Source of the DNA: CAZWRK01 sp964635875
Lineage (GTDB): Bacteria > Pseudomonadota > Gammaproteobacteria > Burkholderiales > Aquaspirillaceae
DNA length: 5,385 nucleotides
Direction of reading: 5' to 3'
NCBI GenBank assembly: GCA_964635875.1
Contig: CAZWRK010000213.1
Span: forward strand, 1-5,385
This document shows, in pieces, positions 1 through 5,385 of this stretch (positions within the stretch are counted from its first letter, which is position 1; each line of letters begins with the position of its first letter). Made by a program: the position numbers and the translations under genes. The notes beneath the pieces were generated by a model. That model searched no databases and was not told the DNA's origin. It saw nothing but the letters and a program-made list of their open reading frames with translations.

Positions 1-101
1 CACCTATAAGAGTAGGACATATAGATAGAAGGCCAGTTGAGTGGTCAGAATGGCGACCGTATGGAAACGATAACGAAGTATCCTTTGAATTAGGATGGTA
101 A
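1..101 (+). CDS. 3' end of an unrecognised upstream phage gene (partial)
   Basis: An open frame enters from the left edge (first full codon at 3) and stops at TAA 99-101, giving 32 C-terminal residues that begin PIRVGHIDRRPVEWSEW and end in EVSFELGW. The other two + frames hit stops within the first 30 bases, so this is the only frame able to continue from upstream. The tail is rich in Trp, Arg and acidic residues and has no membrane segment. It lies four bases before the tailspike gene and shares its AT-rich codon style (ata, gta, aga), so it is probably a backbone virion or tail gene in the same operon. The RRxVxW...F pattern faintly recalls C-termini of podovirus tail or stabilisation proteins, but this is too weak to assign a function. 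Confidence 0.6.
   Translation, partial: PIRVGHIDRRPVEWSEWRPYGNDNEVSFELGW
92..98 (+). promoter_or_regulatory. Ribosome binding site of the first tailspike
   Basis: AGGATGG lies inside the last codons of the upstream gene. Its AGGA core ends ten bases before ATG 106, a slightly long but usable spacing. It supports the start at 106, which also gives the expected family N-terminus (MAITAQTPYTNHMGNG). Confidence 0.5.
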
Positions 102-105
102 TATT

Positions 106-2541
106 ATGGCCATAACAGCACAAACTCCGTATACCAACCATATGGGAAACGGAACAACTACAATATTCGCATATACTTTCACTATCTTTGATGAAAGCGA
201 TATGGCTGTATATGTAGATGGAATACTGCAAACCCTTACTACTGACTACAGCATTAGTAATGTAGGTTCTGGGTCTGGTGGTAACGTTACGTTCGTATCA
301 GCTCCTACATCTGGAAAAGTTGTAAGATTCGTTCGTGAAATGCCGTATGACCGTGAAGTCGATTATCAGACATCTGGAGACCTACTTGCTGATACACTCG
401 ATAATGACCTCGACAGACTAGAGTGCCAGATACAGCAGTTGGGTTATGCTATAGATCGTGCTATGTCGTATCCTAATAGTGATTCTTCATCTGTAACTGG
501 AGTCTTGCCATCGGCTACAGACCGTGCAGAAAAGGTATTATATTTCGACTCTACTGGCAAACCTACTGCTGTTTCCATATCTGTGTTTAATAATATTATT
601 GCAGGAGCAAACTATGTAGTTGATGCGTTTACGGGTGATGGAGTTACAAAGAACTTTGTATTGTCTATAGCACCAGGTACTAGGTCTAATACTGATGTAC
701 ACATTGACGGTGTATATCAAAACAAAGAAGGATATGCACTCACGGATACTGTGCTTACATTTAGCGAAGCACCATATAGCGGTGCAGATATTGAAGTAGT
801 ATCTGGTGATGCGATACCAGAAGGATTTGAAGGTAATGCTACAGCAGTGCGTTATGTACCATCTGGTACAGGAGCAGTGGAGACGAATGTAGCTGCCAAA
901 CTCAGTGAATCGGTCAGCGTCAAAGACTTCGGTGCTGTGGGCGATGGGGTCACGGATGATACGGCTGCGATTGCAGCAGCCATCCAGTACGTCACAACTC
1001 CGGTCAACAGCATTTATTGCCGTGGTTTGTACTGGCCTGACGGGCAATACCTTGTCACACAAAACAACTGGATTGGTGAAAACCTGTCTGTGGCTGGTGT
1101 TTATGGTGGTCGGCTGGACACGATTTTTCAAGGCTCTGGTCGCAACAGCGCCGTCATCATCTTCAAGCCAACCGTAGCCGATGCAGCCTGCTATGACCAG
1201 ACGCTGACACCAACTGCGTTGCTCAACGGATTTAAGGTTCAGAACCTTGGCTTCAAGTTTGACAATACGGCCAATGGATCGCAGCCAATTCATTTCATTC
1301 GGTCAAAGGCCGAGCCAAGCATGGCCAGCCAGAACTGGCGGCTAAATGACACAAAGTTTATCGGAGTCACGGGCTCGCGTCTGTTCTGGCTACAAGGCTC
1401 CGTCAATGAAGACGTAATTTCTGTTTACGACACAACAACAAACACGTTTGAAAACATCGTGTATGCAGAGTCAAATCTTGAAGCTCTGATGCATTCGTTT
1501 TATTCGCTTGATTGCCTCAATCAGCTCGGAAGCATTTTTAAGTACAACAAAGGCGGCGCGCTTCAGGTAGATACCCTGAACGCAATTATGACTGGTACGA
1601 ATGGTGTGGATACCGGAGTCTTTGAACTACTTGATGGTACAACGACACGAATTTACACATTCAACAACGTTCGATGCGAGTTGCGCGGTGCGAATACTCG
1701 ACTGCTGCTTGTTCCTGTCACGTCGGCGAACACAATCGCATTCAAGAATTGCGAAGTTGCTGCGGTTATCAACAGTCAGGCATGGGCAAAAGTCATTGTG
1801 CAAAGTCACTGCACGATTTCATTCAAGGACTGCATCTTTCCGAGGCCAGATTACACGGTCACTGGAGCATTGGGGACAAAAGGTACGCTTCAGCTTACAG
1901 ATTCAACATCTGGCTCTGATTACACAATTACCGACGCATCGCGCTCTTACATCATATTTGAGAACTGCTCATACACTGGTGACAGGTTGGCAGCAGTTGA
2001 TCCGTGGGTTGATTTCACTTTGCTTGACCCTGCGTATGTAAATTTCCGCAGCGTCCAAGTTTCTTATCGTGGATGCACCAATATTCCAGATATGGTGGAG
2101 TATGGGTTTCCGTACCGTCAGAGTCGCAGCTATGTAACTGAAGCACCAGCAAAAATGATCATGCGCGGGGATACTTTCCCCCAAGGCGACGGCGTATCCG
2201 CACCGCTTACTCGAACAGGCGATTTTAACGTAGTCATCCCGCTGAACAACTTTGTCACTGAAATTGTTGTGATGCGGAAGGCTTTGACGACGGCGGCCAC
2301 AAACTACCAGATCGAGTTTATTGACCAAGCCGAGCGTGATGCCCCAGGCACTGGCGTGATTTTTGGCACAACAACTGCTGTGCCAAACAACACGGCAATC
2401 GCGCAGCGAGTGCCAATTCTTCGACTGTTTAATGGAACAAAGGCACAGAGAACTATTTGGGCTCGAATGGCGGCTGGCTTTACGCTTGGTGCCAGCGTAG
2501 GCACTCCGTCCGACGGTGGCATCTATGTGGAGGTTTTATGA
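106..2541 (+). CDS. Phage tailspike: tandem adaptor domains plus pectate-lyase-like beta-helix
   Basis: This 811-residue protein is a virion-anchored receptor-binding protein, likely trimeric, that would bind or depolymerise a surface glycan. Residues 1-115 resemble podovirus tail-fibre/tailspike adaptors (GNGTTTIFAYTF, VYVDGILQ, then an acidic-hydrophobic helix around DTLDNDLDRLECQIQQL). Residues 130-165 form a linker. Residues 172-236 form a second similar beta-sandwich (FTGDGVTKNFVL, VHIDGVYQNKEGY, LTFSEAPYSGADIEVV). Residues 246-271 are the conserved spike linker, followed at 272-289 by VKDFGAVGDGVTDDTAAI, the hallmark of the pectate-lyase-like (Pectate_lyase_3) beta-helix. Repeated F-[KE]-[ND]-C rungs occur at 546, 573 and 618. 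Residues from about 665 to 811 look like a beta-rich C-terminal domain that I cannot name. Catalytic residues cannot be assigned by eye. GC content rises sharply at the linker, suggesting that the receptor-binding part was acquired separately. Confidence 0.92.
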   Translation: MAITAQTPYTNHMGNGTTTIFAYTFTIFDESDMAVYVDGILQTLTTDYSISNVGSGSGGNVTFVSAPTSGKVVRFVREMPYDREVDYQTSGDLLADTLDNDLDRLECQIQQLGYAIDRAMSYPNSDSSSVTGVLPSATDRAEKVLYFDSTGKPTAVSISVFNNIIAGANYVVDAFTGDGVTKNFVLSIAPGTRSNTDVHIDGVYQNKEGYALTDTVLTFSEAPYSGADIEVVSGDAIPEGFEGNATAVRYVPSGTGAVETNVAAKLSESVSVKDFGAVGDGVTDDTAAIAAAIQYVTTPVNSIYCRGLYWPDGQYLVTQNNWIGENLSVAGVYGGRLDTIFQGSGRNSAVIIFKPTVADAACYDQTLTPTALLNGFKVQNLGFKFDNTANGSQPIHFIRSKAEPSMASQNWRLNDTKFIGVTGSRLFWLQGSVNEDVISVYDTTTNTFENIVYAESNLEALMHSFYSLDCLNQLGSIFKYNKGGALQVDTLNAIMTGTNGVDTGVFELLDGTTTRIYTFNNVRCELRGANTRLLLVPVTSANTIAFKNCEVAAVINSQAWAKVIVQSHCTISFKDCIFPRPDYTVTGALGTKGTLQLTDSTSGSDYTITDASRSYIIFENCSYTGDRLAAVDPWVDFTLLDPAYVNFRSVQVSYRGCTNIPDMVEYGFPYRQSRSYVTEAPAKMIMRGDTFPQGDGVSAPLTRTGDFNVVIPLNNFVTEIVVMRKALTTAATNYQIEFIDQAERDAPGTGVIFGTTTAVPNNTAIAQRVPILRLFNGTKAQRTIWARMAAGFTLGASVGTPSDGGIYVEVL
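2529..2533 (+). promoter_or_regulatory. Ribosome binding site deciding the start at 2538
   Basis: GGAGG ends four bases before ATG 2538, inside the last codons of the tailspike gene. It favours 2538 over the in-frame upstream ATG at 2457. That longer start would add 27 residues rich in Trp, Arg and Cys, unlike the rest of the protein and read out of frame from tailspike coding sequence. Confidence 0.75.
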
Positions 2542-3731
2542 TCACACCTTCCTTTGGATTAACCGCCACAGAACGGGTACTGCCTAAACTGGCGCTTGAC
2601 TTCACAACTGCTAATTTGGATAGCCGAATTACATTTACCCGCACCACTGATGCAACGCATCCAGCAACGTATGTGGATGGTAGTGGTTACGTCACTTCGG
2701 CTACTAACAACCAGCCACGTTTTGACTATACATTGGCAACAGGTGGTGCTTGTAAAGGTTTGTTGATTGAAGAATCACGCACTAACTTAGTTCCCTATAG
2801 TGAAGATTTTACTAAATCCACGTGGACTAAAGGTGTAAATATCACGCTAACTGGTGGCCAAGCAAATGATCCTGCAAATGGTAGCAATGCTACTAGATTG
2901 CAAATGCCTACAGGGTCAGGAACCTATATTTATAGGTTGGACACTCTTATTGCTGCTTCTTACACAGTTACCGTGTTTGCGAGACTTCGTAGTGGATCAA
3001 CTACAGGCGTGTTTCGGTTGGGCGCATCCACTACTATTGTGGCATTAACAGATGCAAATTCCGTCGCATGTACGACTACATCCACTTGGCAAAGATTTAC
3101 ATATACTTTCACGGCAACTGCGGCATCTTGGTATGTTGGAATTGACTCTATAGATAGTGTGACCTCTCTTGACATAGAAATTTTTGGTTTTCAGAACGAA
3201 GCTGGAGCCTTTGCCACCAGCTACATCCCCACAACCACGACAGCCCTGACACGCAATGCCGATGTGGCTACGATGACGGGGACGAACTTCAGCGATTGGT
3301 TCAATGCGTCTGAGGGGACTATCAAGGCAGACTTTATTACAACGTACCCTGCTGGAACGCAGCGTGTATACCACATAGACAATGGAACGACAAGCACTCG
3401 GTTCCGTTGCTACACCCTTTCAGATACTTCTCTACAAACAGAAGTAACCGTTGGAGGTGTTAACCAAGCAGTTATGGCAAACACAGTGACTTCCACTGTA
3501 AACACCCTTGTCAAGACTGCAATGGCGTACAAGGTTAACGACTTTAAGGCGTCGTCAAACGCATCGGCACTAAACACAGATACATCTGGAACTGTGCCTA
3601 CGGGAATAAATGAGGCTTATCTGGGGCACGGCGGCCCTGGTACAACCACTCGTTTGAACGGTTGGTTACAGCAGTTTTATTTTTATTCGCAAGCATTGAC
3701 TGGTTCGGAAACGATATCCATCACCAAATAA
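2538..3731 (+). CDS. Putative phage carbohydrate-binding / LamG-like receptor-binding protein
   Basis: The product is 397 residues when started at ATG 2538, which overlaps the preceding TGA as ATGA, so translation is probably coupled to the tailspike. It carries the signature order of a phage structural family found near tail-fibre genes: LDFTTANLDSRITFTRTTDAT (residues 20-40), QPRFDY (59-64), GLLIEESRTNLVPYSEDF (74-91), a jelly-roll-like stretch (about 100-218), GAFATSYIPT (223-232), then LTRNADVATMTG and FSDWFNASEGT, and finally a concanavalin/LamG-like fold ending in LNGWLQQFYFYSQALTGSE (373-391). Members are generally annotated as carbohydrate-binding or hypothetical tail proteins. I infer glycan binding; no catalytic motif is visible. 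There is no signal peptide, membrane segment or virion adaptor. GC content and codon use change near residue 217, which suggests the two halves have different histories. Confidence 0.85.
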   Translation: MITPSFGLTATERVLPKLALDFTTANLDSRITFTRTTDATHPATYVDGSGYVTSATNNQPRFDYTLATGGACKGLLIEESRTNLVPYSEDFTKSTWTKGVNITLTGGQANDPANGSNATRLQMPTGSGTYIYRLDTLIAASYTVTVFARLRSGSTTGVFRLGASTTIVALTDANSVACTTTSTWQRFTYTFTATAASWYVGIDSIDSVTSLDIEIFGFQNEAGAFATSYIPTTTTALTRNADVATMTGTNFSDWFNASEGTIKADFITTYPAGTQRVYHIDNGTTSTRFRCYTLSDTSLQTEVTVGGVNQAVMANTVTSTVNTLVKTAMAYKVNDFKASSNASALNTDTSGTVPTGINEAYLGHGGPGTTTRLNGWLQQFYFYSQALTGSETISITK

Positions 3732-3734
3732 GGA
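3730..3734 (+). promoter_or_regulatory. Ribosome binding site of the second tailspike
   Basis: AAGGA overlaps the TAA stop of the preceding gene and lies six bases before ATG 3741. Stop and ribosome binding site sharing bases points to re-initiation by the same ribosomes. Confidence 0.7.
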
Positions 3735-3740
3735 ATTGAA

Positions 3741-5204
3741 ATGTCACTGACAAAAACCTCGTTCGCCATGATCAATGGCGCTCCTGCGAACATCTTGGAT
3801 TACGGTGCAAGCCCGTCGGCTTCTGCTGCCACCAACACTGCGGCAATTCAGTTGTGTATTGACGAAAACCAAGTCGTCTACATTCCTGCTGGTACGTACC
3901 AGATTGACGGGCCAATCACGATCAATAGCGCATCTGTAAGCGGCGGACAACGAACAATCTATGGTGACAGCCGAGAGCGTTCGGTTATTCAAGCAACAAC
4001 AAGCGATTCAAGCCTTGAGAACAACGTGTACCGTCACGACGCAATCGTGCTTGACAACTTCACGTTCGACGGCAACAACATCGCCACAGGCGGTGTATCG
4101 CTTGGTGTTAACGGTAGTGTCGGCACTCTTGCGGCATCGTCTGCCGATGTGTTGTCCAATTTCCGTGTGGTTCGTTGCGTTGATGCTGGTGTGGTGATGA
4201 ACTATTGCCAATACTTCACCATCGACAACTGCATTTTTGGCGGCACGACAAACGGCTTTGGGTTGTACTTAAACGAGTGTGGGTCTGGTGAAATTACAAA
4301 TTTGCTGACCACATCGAACAAAACAGCCATGTTTATTGGCGGCACAAACGGTGGCACAAATCCCGGAGGTTACAGTTCCTCATCGTTCATCAACATCACG
4401 AACTGGAAGGCTTACGGTCCATATTCTGGATCAGCAGAAGGCTACCTGTACATCACCAACGCGCATCACATCACTTTCAATGGATGTGCATTTGAGCATG
4501 AGATTGCTCACTCTACACCGCTTGTCTGGATTCGTCGAACGAGCGCCACTGTCACCGCTGACATTGTGTTCAACGAGTGCAACTGGATCGGGTTGGCTTT
4601 TGACACTGACCTGATCGACGTAGGTTATTGCCGCAGAGCAATCTTCAATGGGTGTTCCGCCATTATTCCAAATGCTGGCTACTACATCCTCAAGTCAACT
4701 GGTGCTGGCGCAGATTCTTTGGTGTTCCTGAATGATTGTCTTGCTAAGACAGGATACAGCGAATACAACACGATCTACTGGAAGCAGGGTGGCTATACAA
4801 CCGGCAACAACGTCAATGAAACACAGACTCTGAACCAAGAGCAGAACTGGACTCCGGTTCTCAAAGGTTCTGTGGCTGATCCAACAGGTGTTTCGTTTAC
4901 TGGCGGCACAACAGGCCGCTATTTCCGTACTGCCAATGTTGCGTTCTTCCAAAAAGACTTCGGCACTGTGACTTTTACAGGAGGTTCTGGCGCAGTCACC
5001 ATCGACGGCCTGCCTGCGGACACTGTGACACCAGGCGCTCTGCTCGATGTCCAAGGAAATATGTTTACAGGTGAAGTTGTTGGCCGAGTTGACAGCAGTA
5101 ACAATATCACGCTCTATAACGCAGGGAGCAATACTGCATTGACATGGGCAGACGCAACATCTGGACGCACATTGACCGTCAGTGGTTGGTATATGGTGAG
5201 CTAA
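3741..5204 (+). CDS. Second tailspike-like protein: beta-helix body without virion adaptor
   Basis: This 487-residue protein begins almost at once with the phage spike motif TSFAMINGAPANILDYGA (residues 6-23), then TNTAAIQLCID and VVYIPAGTYQIDGPITI (45-61), a pectate-lyase-like beta-helix N-terminal cap. The usual GDGVTDDT stretch is replaced by SPSASAATN. Regular rungs follow, with turns FTFDG (107), IDNC (161), FNGC (246), FNEC (277), FNGC (302) and LNDC (330); the last four cysteines are 25-31 residues apart, about one helical turn. Residues 369-487, starting NWTPVLKGS and containing TGRYFRTANVAFF and GLPADT, resemble C-terminal domains of phage tail fibres that may trimerise or bind glycan. 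It probably recognises or cleaves surface polysaccharide. It has no adaptor, so it may dock on the first tailspike or another tail part. The active site cannot be assigned. Confidence 0.87.
   Translation: MSLTKTSFAMINGAPANILDYGASPSASAATNTAAIQLCIDENQVVYIPAGTYQIDGPITINSASVSGGQRTIYGDSRERSVIQATTSDSSLENNVYRHDAIVLDNFTFDGNNIATGGVSLGVNGSVGTLAASSADVLSNFRVVRCVDAGVVMNYCQYFTIDNCIFGGTTNGFGLYLNECGSGEITNLLTTSNKTAMFIGGTNGGTNPGGYSSSSFINITNWKAYGPYSGSAEGYLYITNAHHITFNGCAFEHEIAHSTPLVWIRRTSATVTADIVFNECNWIGLAFDTDLIDVGYCRRAIFNGCSAIIPNAGYYILKSTGAGADSLVFLNDCLAKTGYSEYNTIYWKQGGYTTGNNVNETQTLNQEQNWTPVLKGSVADPTGVSFTGGTTGRYFRTANVAFFQKDFGTVTFTGGSGAVTIDGLPADTVTPGALLDVQGNMFTGEVVGRVDSSNNITLYNAGSNTALTWADATSGRTLTVSGWYMVS
4338..4361 (+). 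repeat. Two-copy 12-bp tandem repeat within the second tailspike
   Basis: GGCGGCACAAAC is followed directly by GGTGGCACAAAT, with two mismatches, encoding GGTN-GGTN (residues 200-207). It is in frame and forms a Gly/Asn-rich loop (IGGTNGGTNPGGYSSSS) between beta-helix rungs. It is probably a small duplication tolerated in an exposed loop. Confidence 0.6.
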
Positions 5205-5233
5205 CATGACCCTAGACCTACCCCACGACAAAG

Positions 5234-5256
5234 CACTCCACATCATCGCTGGAGTG
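5234..5256 (+). other. Perfect 7-bp inverted repeat (hairpin) after the tailspike genes
   Basis: CACTCCA (5234-5240) pairs exactly with TGGAGTG (5250-5256) around a nine-base loop. It lies 30 bases after the last tailspike stop. No T-run follows (the next bases are GACAAAGATG), so it is not a classical intrinsic terminator. It could stabilise a transcript end, reduce read-through, or be chance within the truncated gene. Confidence 0.35.
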
Positions 5257-5286
5257 GACAAAGATGTGGTAATACCATTACACACT

Positions 5287-5293
5287 AAAGGAG
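5287..5293 (+). promoter_or_regulatory. Strong ribosome binding site of the 5301 gene
   Basis: AAAGGAG sits seven bases before ATG 5301, with an AT-only spacer. It is the strongest Shine-Dalgarno match in the window and suggests a well-translated structural protein. Confidence 0.75.
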
Positions 5294-5300
5294 ATTATAT

Positions 5301-5385
5301 ATGTCATACAAATCAACATACACAGGAGCACAGATAGACGCAGGGATTGCGAACTCCTACGCAGAAACACGGACGGCATACAAGC
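5301..5385 (+). CDS. N-terminus of a phage structural, possibly fibre-type, protein (partial)
   Basis: Twenty-eight residues are visible before the right edge, starting MSYKSTYTGAQIDAGIANSY and continuing in frame without a stop. The [ST]-x-YTGxQIDxxI motif is seen at or near the N-terminus of many phage tail-fibre, head-fibre and other structural proteins, where it precedes a variable binding domain. The strong ribosome binding site and the return to AT-rich codons (aca, ata, aaa) suggest a backbone structural gene to the right of the tailspike cassette. It follows the truncated 5206 frame in a different reading frame, with a 37-base overlap. The exact role cannot be told from the visible part. 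Confidence 0.7.
   Translation, partial: MSYKSTYTGAQIDAGIANSYAETRTAYK

Larger units (their letters stand above)
5206..5337 (+). pseudogene. 43-codon ORF, probable stump of a small membrane-protein gene
   Basis: ATG 5206 starts one base after the TAA of the second tailspike, with a weak GGTGAG five bases upstream, and the frame runs to TAG 5335-5337. The first 16 residues, MTLDLPHDKALHIIAG, match the start expected of small phage or bacterial membrane proteins with a DKxLHxxAG motif leading into a transmembrane helix. The helix is absent. After GV the frame becomes DKDVVIPLHTKGDYI, which is merely the leader of the next gene read through, and it overlaps that gene by 37 bases. GC content falls from about 56% (5209-5256) to about 32% (5257-5300) at this point. 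I read it as a gene cut short by recombination or deletion. It could still be translated as a 43-residue peptide, so some annotations may call it a CDS. Confidence 0.45.

Noticed and set aside
12..32. GTAGGACATATAGATAGAAGG, resembling an SP6-type promoter before the first tailspike
   Set aside because: The match needs insertions and deletions, and the bases encode the C-terminus of the upstream protein.
170..182. CATATACTTTCAC, repeated near 3098 in the second gene
   Set aside because: It is a 13-base match in two unrelated proteins, explained by the common beta-strand coding pattern YTFT; there are no other copies or flanking similarity.
538..1293. Long open frame of 251 codons on the minus strand
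   Set aside because: It lies antisense to the tailspike and spans its composition junction. Its translation is rich in Cys, Ile, Arg and Tyr without domain structure, so it is a shadow of the real gene.
1601..2041. Plus-strand open frame of 146 codons inside the tailspike
   Set aside because: It is in an alternative frame of the beta-helix coding region, with no ribosome binding site and an unnatural Arg/Ser/Thr-rich composition.
2457..2537. Upstream in-frame ATG that would lengthen the lectin-like protein by 27 residues
   Set aside because: The extra residues are unlike the family N-terminus and overlap tailspike coding sequence, while ATG 2538 has a good GGAGG.
3138..3160. TTGACTCTATAGATAG, resembling a T7-like or sigma70 promoter
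   Set aside because: It encodes IDSIDSV in frame within a conserved-type domain, the spacing does not fit a -35/-10 pair, and no gene starts downstream.
4695..5285. Minus-strand open frame of 196 codons
   Set aside because: It is antisense to the well-supported second tailspike, has a Cys/Ser-rich composition and no recognisable motif.

Overview
The window reads as part of a tailed double-stranded DNA phage genome (or a prophage) infecting a probably Gram-negative bacterium. Every supported gene lies on the + strand and is tightly packed, with overlaps or gaps of a few bases. The products are receptor-binding or tailspike proteins. The first large protein starts with the kind of N-terminal adaptor typical of podovirus tailspikes, which argues for a short-tailed phage, but the window alone cannot settle virion type or host.

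Layout: (1) 1-101 is the 3' end of an unrecognised upstream gene. (2) 106-2541 encodes an 811-residue tailspike with two tandem adaptor-like beta-sandwich domains, then a pectate-lyase-like right-handed beta-helix and a C-terminal domain. (3) 2538-3731 overlaps it by four bases (ATGA) and encodes a 397-residue protein of a phage carbohydrate-binding/LamG-like family. (4) 3741-5204 encodes a 487-residue second beta-helix tailspike body that has no adaptor domain and ends in a compact beta-rich domain. (5) 5206-5300 holds what looks like the stump of a small membrane-protein gene, a perfect 7-bp hairpin and a strong Shine-Dalgarno. (6) 5301-5385 is the start of another structural gene with a YTGAQIDAGI motif.

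Base composition splits the window. By hand count, 541-720 is about 37% GC and 901-1080 about 53%, and the change falls exactly at the linker between adaptor and beta-helix in the first tailspike. On the right, 5209-5256 is about 56% GC and 5257-5300 about 32%. The simplest reading is that roughly 890-5256 is an exchangeable receptor-binding cassette set into an AT-richer phage backbone. A further change inside the second gene near 3185 (about 42% to 53%) suggests that the cassette is itself a mosaic.

Functionally, the first protein would attach to the virion and probably bind or degrade a surface polysaccharide. The other two lack any recognisable anchor, so they must dock on the first protein or another tail component, or act as soluble proteins. 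No tRNA, rRNA, CRISPR array, insertion sequence or replication origin was seen. Beyond the three large genes this is ordinary phage architecture; the more unusual points are the one-anchor/three-binder arrangement, the two sharp mosaic junctions, and the truncated gene at the right edge.
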